Assembly: GCA_964466645.1 (NCBI GenBank)
Contig: CAYXPB010000085.1
Coordinates: forward strand, 1-17,667
Origin: Acetivibrio sp964466645
GTDB lineage: Bacteria; Bacillota; Clostridia; Acetivibrionales; Acetivibrionaceae
Length of the DNA: 17,667 bases
Direction of reading: 5' to 3'
Shown: in pieces, positions 1 through 7,292 of the stretch
How the letters are laid out: the number at the start of each line of letters is the position of its first letter
Numbering within the stretch: position 1 is the first letter of the stretch
Notes under the pieces: model-generated
Database searches by the model: none
What the model was told of the DNA's origin: nothing
The model's input: only the letters and a program-made list of their open reading frames with translations
Program-made: the position numbers and the translations under genes

Positions 1-1419
1 CTCTTCATTAGGGTCTACCGGCTGCGTTAAGAATTCAAACTTGCTACGTTTTATCCCCGATTTAAGCATCTTTTGCTGAAGTGTTTCAGAAATGCACCCT
101 ACTCTCTTATGTCTGCCTATAATGCTCTTTACCTTTCCTGTTTGTGGATCGTCTTCTACATCTACACATTCAAATTCATATAATTGGTTAACAATGGGTG
201 AAAGCCCCTCAGATCCAACAATTTCTGAAACAGAAGTCACTTTACGTGTCCCATCGGCTAATTTCTCCTGAAAAACCACAAATTTTACTGCAGAACAGAT
301 GTTTCTAAGGGCTAGTTCTGCCGGTTCATCCGATTGAATCAGATAAGCAGTCAAAAATCTGTATATCGCCTCTTTATCCCCCTCGGCATGCAGCGTCGTA
401 AAAAAGTAATGTCCCGTTTGAGCAGCACGAAGCGCAGTGGCAAATTCCCCCGGAGACCTCAGTTCTCCTGGCCCTATCCAATGAGGAGATTGCCTCATTG
501 CATTTATCAATAGATTCTCCATTGTTGCAGGGCTACTGTCATCATCTTCCGGAACTGATTCATATTGCAACACATCATTTATTACCTTTTCATTGGGATC
601 GTTATTTTTATACCTTAGCAATCTAAGCTCGGAGGGGTTCTCTATAGTTATAATCCTACACAAAGGATCAATCTGCTTTATCAATACTTCGTTTAAAGTA
701 GTCTTGCCGCTTCCTGTAGGTCCAACTGTCATCCAGGACATGTCTGCTCTTGGAATTAACGACAGTAGTTTAAACATGTTTATGGAAAAAGATTTGTCCC
801 TTATCATCTTATCCGGCGACATGGTACCTTTTTTAAATTTCCTTATTACAAAGGCAGGGTTTCCATAGGGTGAAATGTCTGCATGAGTTGCATTTACTCG
901 GTATCCATCAATAGTGCGGGCATTAACCATAGGTGTTCTAGGTGTCATTCTTACCTTTGAAACGCCTATCAGCTTAGCAACAATCCTTTCCATATGCTCC
1001 TTATCGGTAAAGCACTTGTCCCACTGCTCAGTTTTTCCGTATTTCTCAACAAAGATTTGATAAGGACCGTTAGCTCTGATTTCATCTATCTCAGCATCTT
1101 CCATTGCATCTGTAATCGGCCCGTAATGAGTTATTTCATCTATAAGTGCATTTCTTAAATCACCTAGATTTTCATATCCCTCAACATCAGGTTTCTGTGT
1201 TTCAACATAATCAATAATATATCTCTCGGTCATTTCTCTTTTCTTTTTAGGATCGTCAATTCTCCTGTAAAAATTTGAGGCAACCTTGCTTATATACTGC
1301 TGGCATTGTTTTAAAGACTCTTCAAAAGTCATCATTGTTAGTTTATTTTGAGTATTCTCCACCTTGTGGATATATCGTGCTTTTTTTTGCAGTTCGCTGA
1401 CAGCACTCCTTGTAAGCAT
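1..1419 (-). CDS. CpaF/TadA-like secretion ATPase (3' end beyond window)
   Basis: The frame is open from ATG 1419 to position 1 (473 codons, no stop), so the C-terminus lies outside the window. A GGGGG Shine-Dalgarno stands about 8 nt before the ATG. Seen: Walker A GPTGSGKT at residues 233-240, TIENPSELRL about 15-25 residues on (Asp-box-like), MRQSPHWIGPGELRS where Tad ATPases carry a RPDRIIVGEVRG-type Walker B, and a TTLHAEG histidine motif near residue 344. These, in this order, are the hallmarks of type II/IV secretion and Tad ATPases. In the family the enzyme is a cytoplasmic hexamer that powers pilin polymerisation at the inner face of the membrane. It is the last visible gene of a cluster with two CpaE-like proteins, a SAF-domain CpaB-like protein and PilZ, which supports CpaF over GspE or PilB. 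The Walker B region is divergent (PH for PD, an extra Pro), though the GE glutamate is kept. Confidence 0.85.
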   Translation of the reverse strand, partial: MLTRSAVSELQKKARYIHKVENTQNKLTMMTFEESLKQCQQYISKVASNFYRRIDDPKKKREMTERYIIDYVETQKPDVEGYENLGDLRNALIDEITHYGPITDAMEDAEIDEIRANGPYQIFVEKYGKTEQWDKCFTDKEHMERIVAKLIGVSKVRMTPRTPMVNARTIDGYRVNATHADISPYGNPAFVIRKFKKGTMSPDKMIRDKSFSINMFKLLSLIPRADMSWMTVGPTGSGKTTLNEVLIKQIDPLCRIITIENPSELRLLRYKNNDPNEKVINDVLQYESVPEDDDSSPATMENLLINAMRQSPHWIGPGELRSPGEFATALRAAQTGHYFFTTLHAEGDKEAIYRFLTAYLIQSDEPAELALRNICSAVKFVVFQEKLADGTRKVTSVSEIVGSEGLSPIVNQLYEFECVDVEDDPQTGKVKSIIGRHKRVGCISETLQQKMLKSGIKRSKFEFLTQPVDPNEE

Positions 1420-1451
1420 AATAGAATCCCCCTGTACGAAGTTTTATAAAT

Positions 1452-2291
1452 TCATTTAACCATAAGGTCAACCAATCGTTCCATCGACCTCTGATATCTT
1501 TTGTCGAATATAATACTGTCTACAGAGTAAGCACGTCCTTCAAGGGCAAAATTTATAACCGATGGAACATAGGGTATTTCACCAATATACTTCATGCCCA
1601 TTTCAGTTATAATCTGCTTGTCATATTCAAAGCCCTGCACATTATTTAGTATAACGTTTGCAATTTTTGAAGAGCTAATACCGATAGAACCTATAAAACT
1701 CAAAAACCTTTGGGTATTCTGAGGGCAGTCAATTCTTTCACTCCACACACAAAAACCAACATTGCAATGCTTGATAGCACCTACACAAAACTCTAAAGGA
1801 GGATTATTCGGAACATCTATCAATATCAAATCAAACATTTCCTTTACTGTATTTATTACTCTCTCAATATCCTCAAACTGAAAGTCAAAATATTCTTCTA
1901 TAAGATCCATAGGGCTTGGAGTCAAGAGATAAAGATTTTTATACTTTGTGTCGCTTATTTCTTCCCGAAAATCAATTTTGTCACTTCTNNNNNNNNNNAA
2001 AAGCTTTATGAGTCCTCTCCCTTTTGGCATAGCTTCACAGTCTAAAAGTTTATATATGCTTGGGTAAAAGATTTTAAAATCCAACACACAAACATTCCAT
2101 GCCCTTTTAGCTATCGCTGCTGCAAGATTTGTTATCAATATTGAAGTATCTGTTGCTTCTCCTGACGGAAAAAAAGCTATTACATTATCAATAATCTTAT
2201 TTGTTTCAATTTCGCTATATATCTTATTTTTAGGAGAAAGTTTTTCTAGTATTTCTTTGACGTCTACTCTTTCTTGTCGCTGCTGATCCAT
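1452..2291 (-). CDS. Short CpaE/MinD-like protein with degenerate P-loop (spans assembly gap)
   Basis: About 279 aa with a MinD/ParA-type fold pattern but no receiver-like N-terminal domain. The P-loop position (about residues 40-50) reads FPSGEATDTS instead of KGGxGKT, so both signature lysines are missing. The Walker B strand is FDLILIDVP (about 153-161). Ten Ns (1989-1998) replace residues 98-101; the frame is the same on both sides, but the true gap length is unknown. The ATG follows AAGGAGG with good spacing and lies inside the end of the preceding CpaB-like gene (28-bp overlap), so the two are translationally linked; the CpaF-like gene starts 32 nt after the stop. In Tad systems CpaE/TadZ is a polar hub that recruits the assembly machinery. 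I infer a non-catalytic scaffold, possibly a partner of the longer CpaE-like protein encoded upstream. Confidence 0.7.
   Translation of the reverse strand: MDQQRQERVDVKEILEKLSPKNKIYSEIETNKIIDNVIAFFPSGEATDTSILITNLAAAIAKRAWNVCVLDFKIFYPSIYKLLDCEAMPKGRGLIKLXXXXRSDKIDFREEISDTKYKNLYLLTPSPMDLIEEYFDFQFEDIERVINTVKEMFDLILIDVPNNPPLEFCVGAIKHCNVGFCVWSERIDCPQNTQRFLSFIGSIGISSSKIANVILNNVQGFEYDKQIITEMGMKYIGEIPYVPSVINFALEGRAYSVDSIIFDKRYQRSMERLVDLMVK
1989..1998. other. Assembly gap (10 N)
   Basis: Ten consecutive Ns inside the short CpaE-like gene. The reading frame continues across them, so the stated length is either right or right modulo three, but it could be an arbitrary filler. Confidence 0.99.
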
Positions 2292-3154
2292 TCTTCTACC
2301 TCCTTTTCGACGGTAGGCAACTGTTCTATAAGATTTTTATTATCCCTCCTGCTAAGTATCGTAAATGTAAAATCACCGCTCAAATTAAACTTGGTATATC
2401 TATCCACCTGTTCTGGAGTAGCTTCAAAAACCAGAGATTTGGCCATTACACTCTGTATAAATTCTTTACTTTCCATAGCTTTCTGCTTTTCCGCTTCTCC
2501 GAGACCCTTTATTTCCTCTTGATATTCGTAAATAGATTGTCCTTTTGAGTTTAACATATCCTTTACAAGTATCCGGTCAAAGAGAATTTCAGTCATAAAA
2601 CTCCTATCGCCTGTTAAAGCTGTATTGCCATATGGTACCTGACCTAAATCTGGCTCAGAGGATGATTTTGTTTCTTCAACAGTAACCCTAACTCTTACGT
2701 AATCCCCGGGTTTGAGTATTTCTCCAGCACACTTGTCATAGTCATAAGGCATTGTCAGAGCTTCCGATTCTTTCGGCAATTCATATAGCCACTCATGCCT
2801 TAAAGCTACGTCATCAGTTAATTGATCAAAATATAACGGCGTGTCGTACCTTAAAAAGTAGACAGAGTATTTCTTTACAACTTCATCAACTTTGTCATAT
2901 GTAACCATTCCGTCCCTAAAATCGGTTTTGAGTATTTTACCTTTTTTAATTAAGCTGTCTGTTATAAGTCTTTTTGCCGGAATTCCTTCAGCAGGCTTTA
3001 TAACAACTATCTCAACAAATTCTTTTGCATCACTGTTAACGCTATTTAAATATGAAAAAGAAGCAATTACAACAAGAGCACTCACTATAACTGCAACTAT
3101 TTTCTTCGGCAGATTACTTCCCGGTTTTATGTTCTTAAGACTGTTTATGTCCAT
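2264..3154 (-). CDS. CpaB/RcpC-like SAF-domain pilus assembly protein
   Basis: About 296 aa from the ATG at 3154. This start is chosen because AGAGGAGG lies 5 nt upstream; an in-frame ATG at 3175 has no such site. The N-terminus is short and basic, followed by one hydrophobic segment (about residues 18-36, KKIVAVIVSALVVIASFSYL), then an extracytoplasmic SAF-like region (VVIKPAEGIPAKRLITDSLI, about 48-68) and a later GEILKPGDYVRVRVTV stretch typical of the second half of CpaB/RcpC. This fits a single-pass membrane-anchored protein; CpaB family members support pilus assembly at the cell envelope and SAF domains are often wall- or glycan-associated. The 3' end overlaps the short CpaE-like gene by 28 bp. 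The 69-nt gap to the upstream gene is largely taken up by a half copy of the interspersed repeat. The assignment rests on domain pattern plus neighbours. Confidence 0.72.
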   Translation of the reverse strand: MDINSLKNIKPGSNLPKKIVAVIVSALVVIASFSYLNSVNSDAKEFVEIVVIKPAEGIPAKRLITDSLIKKGKILKTDFRDGMVTYDKVDEVVKKYSVYFLRYDTPLYFDQLTDDVALRHEWLYELPKESEALTMPYDYDKCAGEILKPGDYVRVRVTVEETKSSSEPDLGQVPYGNTALTGDRSFMTEILFDRILVKDMLNSKGQSIYEYQEEIKGLGEAEKQKAMESKEFIQSVMAKSLVFEATPEQVDRYTKFNLSGDFTFTILSRRDNKNLIEQLPTVEKEVEEWISSDKKE

Positions 3155-3178
3155 AAATACCTCCTCTAATTCCATGAT

Positions 3179-3226
3179 GGCTTTGAGCTTTAAGTATTCG
3201 TATAGGTTGTTTTTTGAAAGAGCCTA
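3179..3226 (+). mobile_element. Repeat copy F: right half of MITE-like element
   Basis: From GGCTTTG to GAGCCTA this 48-bp stretch aligns with the right end of copy C (7219-7267) with few gaps: both share GGCTTTG, GTATA(G)GG and a TTTTTTGAAA block before the terminal GCC(T)TA. No left half is seen. It fills the gap between the long CpaE-like gene and the CpaB-like gene, and its outer end overlaps the TAG stop at 3224-3226. Confidence 0.6.
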
Positions 3227-4564
3227 AATCAGATTTTTTAATATATCAAGATAGAAACTTTTATAAGAACTGCTAGTATTGCACAATCTGTCTCCACTTC
3301 CCGTCTGGAGATCAAAATCCTTTGAATAGGGAACAACACCACCATTGTGATACTCTTCTTTAGACCTTCCACTTAGGTCGTTTAGTATTTCACAAGTAAA
3401 CTCAGGAGCAAATTTCTTGCCCTGATACCTATTGTTTTCATTGTATTTTGAAACTATAACCTTACTCTTTGTTGTAAAAAGCAAAGTGTCCTTTGACAAG
3501 CTTTCTTCTATAGCCTTAACAGTATTTATAACCGAATACAAGTTATTATTTACACAGAGCCCGATAGTGTCAATCTGAGTAATTATATCAGGCAAATCTT
3601 TTACTACTTCTATCGGAAGATCAATTAGAACTAGATTATATTTTTGCTTAAGGAGACTAATAAGACTTAAAACTCTTTTATATTGCATAGCCTCGGAAAT
3701 TCTTTCTTTACATGAGACAGAATATGCTAAAGCTATAATGGATAAATTTCTGTTTATTTTACATGAATTCACATCGTAAGATTCAGGATTCATAAGACAT
3801 CTAATAAGAGAGTAACTCAATTCAGAGTTTAGTTCCACCTCGTCACCGAACTTTGAAAAAAACAGATTTATGCCTCTATAAACTGTATCCATATCTATGA
3901 CCATTACAGAAAGCCCCTTGTCGCTTGCAACAGAAGCAATGTTAGCAACGGTACCCGTTACTCCGGAACCTCTATGTCCGGTAACTGCTACTATTTTTTT
4001 CAAATCCTTTGATACAGATATTGTCTTTTCAACATCCTGTTTTTTAGTACCTAAAGACTTACTGCCTTGAGATTCTTCATCCTTTCTCAATCCTGGCCTG
4101 AACTTAGCAAATATTGATCGTGGCTTTTTTAGCATTACCGTATCTTCTATCAATGGATTGGAGTCACTGTTTATTTCGTTATCTTTGTTACCTGAAAAGC
4201 AAAAATCTATAAACATTGATACTGGAACTTTAATTTGATCCGTCAAATAAACGCTAAACCTTAAATCATTTTCAAAAACCTGATTAAAAACACTCTCTAG
4301 CTGAGCATCTTTTGTCAGAAATTTAAATTTTGAACCCCTGTTTATCAATTGCTTAAAACCTTCTAATAAAACTCTGAAATTTTGATAATCCTCAATTGCA
4401 CCTTGGTCGGTAAGAAGCACCAAATCATATTCAATATAGTTCTTTGATATATAATCAAAAGCCTTTGATATGGATGTTTCAAACCCGACTACAACAATAT
4501 CGTTTTTCTCTAATGCCTGTTTTATGGCCTCAGAGTTAACACCGGCTATCAAATACAGTTTCAT
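3224..4564 (-). CDS. CpaE/TadZ-like protein with pseudo-receiver domain and degenerate P-loop
   Basis: 446 aa from ATG 4564, preceded by GGGGG about 7 nt upstream; an in-frame TTG at 4570 is less likely. Residues 1 to about 125 look like a degenerate response-regulator (receiver-like) domain: a KLYLIAGVNSEAIKQAL opening and a YDLVLLTDQ strand. A charged linker (about 125-185) leads to a MinD/ParA-type domain with KKIVAVTGHRGSGVTGT (P-loop at about 196-205) and Walker B YNLVLIDLP (309-317). The P-loop has neither the signature lysine nor the GK[ST] lysine, as in many CpaE/TadZ proteins, so strong ATP hydrolysis is doubtful. In the family this protein sits at the membrane or pole and positions the pilus machine. 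It follows the PilZ gene by 114 nt and precedes the CpaB-like gene by 69 nt. Confidence 0.78.
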   Translation of the reverse strand: MKLYLIAGVNSEAIKQALEKNDIVVVGFETSISKAFDYISKNYIEYDLVLLTDQGAIEDYQNFRVLLEGFKQLINRGSKFKFLTKDAQLESVFNQVFENDLRFSVYLTDQIKVPVSMFIDFCFSGNKDNEINSDSNPLIEDTVMLKKPRSIFAKFRPGLRKDEESQGSKSLGTKKQDVEKTISVSKDLKKIVAVTGHRGSGVTGTVANIASVASDKGLSVMVIDMDTVYRGINLFFSKFGDEVELNSELSYSLIRCLMNPESYDVNSCKINRNLSIIALAYSVSCKERISEAMQYKRVLSLISLLKQKYNLVLIDLPIEVVKDLPDIITQIDTIGLCVNNNLYSVINTVKAIEESLSKDTLLFTTKSKVIVSKYNENNRYQGKKFAPEFTCEILNDLSGRSKEEYHNGGVVPYSKDFDLQTGSGDRLCNTSSSYKSFYLDILKNLI

Positions 4565-4570
4565 AGACAA

Positions 4571-4685
4571 CCCCCGTTACACTATTCTCCATAAAAAAGT
4601 TCATGCTGTGAAGCTGGTTGCTTCTATAAAGCTTTATACTCACTTTCTTAAGAAGATTCCTGCTGTTATATTTAAGCTTTATACT
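4571..4685. repeat. Direct repeat and two palindromes between PilZ and CpaE-like genes
   Basis: AAGCTTTATACT occurs twice (4629-4640 and 4674-4685), the second copy covering the PilZ stop codon. The first overlaps a perfect 14-bp palindrome TATAAAGCTTTATA (4625-4638), and TTCTTAAGAA (4645-4654) lies between the copies. No T-tract follows on the transcribed strand, so this is not a clear terminator; a processing site or an internal regulatory site is possible. Confidence 0.5.
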
Positions 4686-5326
4686 ATTGCATTTTCTAAT
4701 TTATTAATATAGTCGTATAATGCAATATTATTTTCCCTTAAAATATTACATATCTCTATTCCATACTCATAACTTTTGCCTAAATCAGCTTTTCTTATTA
4801 CCTTACCTTTAAAACTACACCTTTGTTGTTTGTTTAAATTTATACTGATATAGACCCTACTATCAACATCAAAATCACTAGAACAATCAACTCTAAGTCC
4901 TTCAAAGCTCAAATCTCTTACCACCACTGCCTTACCAGCATCCTCAGCCTCCTTCTTGATCATTCCTGAAAGGCTTACAAAATAGCGACTCCGCTTTCTC
5001 ATGTTACCACGTTTCTTTATATCCTTTAAACTTAAAACAATCTCCACTGGTGAACAGTATTTGATAAAAAGAATCTCTCCATCTGCCCAAAAAATCTCAT
5101 TTGATTTCACAAAGCTTAAAACAATCTTGTCATTTGCACGGAACCTTTCCCTATCTATAACATCGTCTATAGTTAATTTTATCTGTTCATCTGATACACT
5201 TTCGACCTTAGCATCAAAATGCTCGTCATATTCAAAGTGTTTCAATTTGACGCTATTGTCCTTGTTCAGCAATCTTTCAACATTTGTGCGTCCAAAAAAA
5301 GAATCAAAAAAAGGTCTTGACAACAT
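4679..5326 (-). CDS. PilZ domain c-di-GMP-binding protein
   Basis: 215 aa from ATG 5326. This start is chosen because AAAGGAG lies 8 nt upstream, and that site would itself be inside the ORF if the ATG at 5344 were used. The C-terminal PilZ domain (about residues 106-205) has both c-di-GMP motifs: R110xxxR114 (RKRSR) and D138xSxxG143 (DLSFEG). The N-terminal 100 residues (DAKVESVSDEQIKLTIDD and later ADGEILFIKY) resemble the YcgR-type N-terminal beta-barrel. PilZ proteins are cytosolic effectors that change conformation and partners on binding c-di-GMP. As first gene of the Tad-like cluster it probably couples c-di-GMP to pilus assembly; that role is inferred from position. Alternative: a flagellar-brake YcgR homologue, but no flagellar genes are nearby. 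Confidence 0.85.
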   Translation of the reverse strand: MLSRPFFDSFFGRTNVERLLNKDNSVKLKHFEYDEHFDAKVESVSDEQIKLTIDDVIDRERFRANDKIVLSFVKSNEIFWADGEILFIKYCSPVEIVLSLKDIKKRGNMRKRSRYFVSLSGMIKKEAEDAGKAVVVRDLSFEGLRVDCSSDFDVDSRVYISINLNKQQRCSFKGKVIRKADLGKSYEYGIEICNILRENNIALYDYINKLENAIV

Positions 5327-5413
5327 ATTCAATACTCCTTTCATATTATAAGAGTTCTATAATTTCAAACCTTTAACACTGTTAAACTTGGAAAAATGCC
5401 ATAACAATGGATA

Positions 5414-5442
5414 ATGACATTAACTAATGAAGTTATCGTCAA
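5414..5442 (-). promoter_or_regulatory. Possible promoter for the PilZ/Tad-like cluster
   Basis: On the minus strand TTGACG (5437-5442) is followed by a 17-bp spacer and TGTCAT (5414-5419). The -35 is good and the -10 is weak (4 of 6). It lies about 90 bp upstream of the PilZ start. A TATAAT close to the Shine-Dalgarno (near 5343-5348) lacks a matching -35. Confidence 0.25.
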
Positions 5443-5508
5443 AATAAATAAAATAAATAATAGGAAATAGAAATTTATACTAAAAAGTATTAAATATAAG
5501 TCCACTTA

Positions 5509-5606
5509 AGTGTTTCAAAAAAATTCATTAGTCAATATATAGTTCCAACCCATTAATGAAGCTTTTTTTGAAACACCCATTGACCAGTTATTTTTTTGGA
5601 ATCATC
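5509..5606 (+). mobile_element. Repeat copy A: MITE-like element (98 bp)
   Basis: Left end AGTGTTTCAAAAAAATTC and, read inverted, right end GATGATTCCAAAAAAAT form imperfect terminal inverted repeats that continue to TAGTCAAT / TGGTCAAT. An internal TTTTTTTGAAACACC (about 5562-5577) is also complementary to the left end. Flanks are TTA (5506-5508) and TAA (5607-5609). It is nearly the same as copy D and has no coding capacity. It lies upstream of the PilZ/Tad-like cluster and beyond the hairpin following the Thr/Pro-rich gene. Confidence 0.8.
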
Positions 5607-5642
5607 TAAGTGATTTATATAGAGATTTACTAATAAAGAGTT

Positions 5643-5678
5643 TAATAGGGGGATTGGCCAAGGCCAATCCCCCTATTA
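5643..5678 (-). terminator. 17-bp perfect hairpin after the Thr/Pro-rich protein gene
   Basis: Arms AATAGGGGGATTGGCC (5644-5659) and GGCCAATCCCCCTATT (5662-5677), plus one more flanking T-A pair, are separated by 2 nt. It starts about 20 nt past the stop codon. The T-content after the hairpin is modest (TATTAAACTCTTTATT), so it may terminate weakly or act mainly to protect the 3' end. Being symmetric, it could act on both strands. Confidence 0.7.
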
Positions 5679-5696
5679 TATCTACTCATCCGTTAA

Positions 5697-6755
5697 TTAA
5701 TTTGATAATTTAATTTCCCTTAAATCTTCATCCCATTCAACTTTAAGACCAAGGCTTTCACTTACAAATCTCAGAGGTAATACTGTTCTGTCCTCTATGA
5801 TCTCAGGTGCTACATCGAGTCTTTTTAGTGTACCATCAACCATTGCAGCATCTTTGCCTATCCACAATTCAACTGTCTTATCTCCAAAGGAAATTGATAC
5901 TTTTTCTTCTTTACCGTCCCAATCAACTTTAGCACCAAAGGTTTCAGATACATATCTTATAGGCAATAGTGTTCTACCATCCTTTATTACAGGTGCTGTA
6001 TCCATTTCATTCTTCACGTCATTGGTATAGTAATATTTCACTCCAACATAAAAGCGTTGAACTATTTGTTGTATAGCATTTGGTATTTCCTCAGATTCTT
6101 CGATAACTTCTGGGCTACTGACCGGATTAGACTCCAAATCCCCGCTAGTATTATTAGGCATATCAACTCCCGTTACTTTTGGCGTCGGAACTATTTTTAT
6201 ACTTGAACCAGTAGGTGTAGCTGATGACTGTGTTGATAATTGAGTTTTTGCTGGTGCTGGTGTTAATGTTGATGTTATTGTTGGTGTTAGTGTTATTGTT
6301 GGCTTCGGTGTTGATGTTGGTGTTATTGTTGGTTTCGACGTTGACGTTGGTGTTATTGTTGGTTTCGGTGTTGGTGTTGATGTTCGTGCTAATGTTCTTA
6401 TTGGTGCTATTGTTCTTATTGGTGTTGGTGTTGATGTTTGTGCTAATGTTCTTATTGGTGTTATTGTTTTGATTGGTTTTAATGTTTCAATTGGTGCTAT
6501 TGTTCTTAATAATGGTTCTCTTGTTGTTCTTGATGTTTGTGTATCATAATTTGGTGTCATTGTTATCGTTGGTAATGAAGTCTGTTTCTGCGATACTGAT
6601 TCCTCTTGTAACAGTTCCCACTTACTTATGTAAACTTCTTCGTCTTGATCAGAACTCCTTGCATGCAGTAAATATGCATCATTAGGTAAGCAAATCAAAC
6701 CTCCAAGAATTAAACTCGCTATTAAAACATAACACCACAACTTTGTTTTGCGCAT
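5697..6755 (-). CDS. Secreted Thr/Pro-rich protein with copper-amine-oxidase-N-like domain
   Basis: 352 aa from ATG 6755, with GGGAGG upstream. Residues 1-33 are a signal peptide or N-terminal anchor (MRKTKLWCYV, then a hydrophobic run LIASLILGGLI). Residues about 60-200 are a low-complexity Thr/Pro/Ile linker made of imperfect repeats: PIRTLAxTSTPTP twice and KPTITPTST-like units three times. The C-terminus (about 237-350) is a copper-amine-oxidase-N-like domain with the usual duplicated motif, DGRTLLPIRYVSETFG (259-274) and EDRTVLPLRFVSESLG (321-336). Despite the name, this domain is a non-catalytic module common on surface proteins of clostridia; binding to the wall or to a ligand is a guess. 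It has its own hairpin and is separated from the Tad-like cluster by repeat copy A, so it is probably a separate transcript. No catalytic domain is visible. Confidence 0.8.
   Translation of the reverse strand: MRKTKLWCYVLIASLILGGLICLPNDAYLLHARSSDQDEEVYISKWELLQEESVSQKQTSLPTITMTPNYDTQTSRTTREPLLRTIAPIETLKPIKTITPIRTLAQTSTPTPIRTIAPIRTLARTSTPTPKPTITPTSTSKPTITPTSTPKPTITLTPTITSTLTPAPAKTQLSTQSSATPTGSSIKIVPTPKVTGVDMPNNTSGDLESNPVSSPEVIEESEEIPNAIQQIVQRFYVGVKYYYTNDVKNEMDTAPVIKDGRTLLPIRYVSETFGAKVDWDGKEEKVSISFGDKTVELWIGKDAAMVDGTLKRLDVAPEIIEDRTVLPLRFVSESLGLKVEWDEDLREIKLSN
6236..6545 (-). repeat. Low-complexity repeats encoding the Thr/Pro linker
   Basis: The plus strand shows many degenerate units of the type GTTGGTGTTATTGTTGGT, which on the coding strand give Thr-Pro-Thr/Ile runs. 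Unit length and order vary, as expected from slippage or unequal recombination. The long hydrophobic plus-strand reading frame here is a by-product of this composition. Confidence 0.85.
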
Positions 6756-6780
6756 ACCCTACCTCCCACATTGTATATTA

Positions 6781-6934
6781 GGTGGTTCAAAAAATATCGT
6801 TAGTCAATATATATAATTCCAACCCATTAATGAAGCTAAATAGCTTTAAGCATAGGAACATTATTTTGCATAACAAAAAATGCAAACCAACTTTTTTGAA
6901 ATTCCCATTGACCAGTTATTTTTTTGGAATCACC
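6781..6934 (+). mobile_element. Repeat copy B: longest MITE-like element (154 bp)
   Basis: The left end GGTGGTTCAAAAAATAT and the inverse of the right end GGTGATTCCAAAAAAAT are imperfect terminal inverted repeats, again continuing into (T/C)(A/G)GTCAAT. Both flanks are TTA (6778-6780 and 6935-6937). Relative to copies A and D it has about 55 extra bp in the middle, including a GAAGCTaaatAGCTTt hairpin and CATAGGAAC, which are also found in copy E. It begins 25 bp upstream of the Thr/Pro-rich gene's start, so that gene's promoter probably lies in or beyond it. Confidence 0.8.
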
Positions 6935-6937
6935 TTA

Positions 6938-7160
6938 TTTAACAAACATATACTTTCGCACATTATATAATCAATCATATACTATCATATAAAAACTGTA
7001 TTTTCAAAACATTTATCACTTTTAAATGTATTCTATTAAGTTTATATTAACTTAATACTGAATATACATCTTTGTAGTTCTAAAAACTTTAGACCATCAA
7101 TTTCACCTGTATTTAGGACATTATAGTTGGACATATGCTCTATAATCTGTTATTATTACT
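6938..7160. other. AT-rich intergenic stretch with one inverted repeat
   Basis: No credible gene is seen between repeat copies B and C. An inverted repeat ATTAAGTT / AACTTAAT (7035-7042 and 7049-7056, 6-nt loop) is present. TATAAT occurs near 7140 but without a convincing -35, so the promoter of the downstream isomerase gene was not located with confidence. Confidence 0.6.
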
Positions 7161-7163
7161 TTA

Positions 7164-7264
7164 GGTTATTCAAAAAATATAACTAGTCAAATGCCCTTTC
7201 AAAAAATTTTATTGGACAGGCTTTGTGATTAAAATCTTGTATAGGGTTATTTTTTGAAATGGCC
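7164..7264 (+). mobile_element. Repeat copy C: divergent MITE-like element (101 bp)
   Basis: The left end GGTTATTCAAAAAATATAAC pairs with the inverse of the right end GGCCATTTCAAAAAATAACC. TTA flanks both sides (7161-7163 and 7265-7267). The interior differs from A, B and D but contains a related TTCAAAAAATTTTATTGGACA (about 7199-7218). The right half is shared with copy F. It ends 28 bp before the isomerase start, so it must carry or border that gene's 5' leader. Confidence 0.7.
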
Positions 7265-7292
7265 TTATATTATTAAAAGGAGATAGTCGGTT

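Noticed and set aside
593..868. Plus-strand ORF within the CpaF-like gene
   Set aside because: The minus frame is open over the whole stretch and carries Walker A and related motifs; the plus ORF has no recognisable domain.
5345..5500. c-di-GMP riboswitch upstream of PilZ
   Set aside because: No GEMM-type conserved core was recognisable in the leader on the minus strand.
5501..5620. Repeat copies A, B and D as a CRISPR array
   Set aside because: Copies are single, far apart and have inverted ends, with no regular spacers.
6224..6472. Long hydrophobic plus-strand ORF rich in Leu and Val
   Set aside because: It is the complement of the Thr/Pro linker repeats in the minus-strand gene; the composition alone creates it and there is no ribosome site.
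6782..6970. 62-residue plus ORF over repeat copy B
   Set aside because: It runs through the repeat with no ribosome site and shows no known domain; the element has no coding signal.
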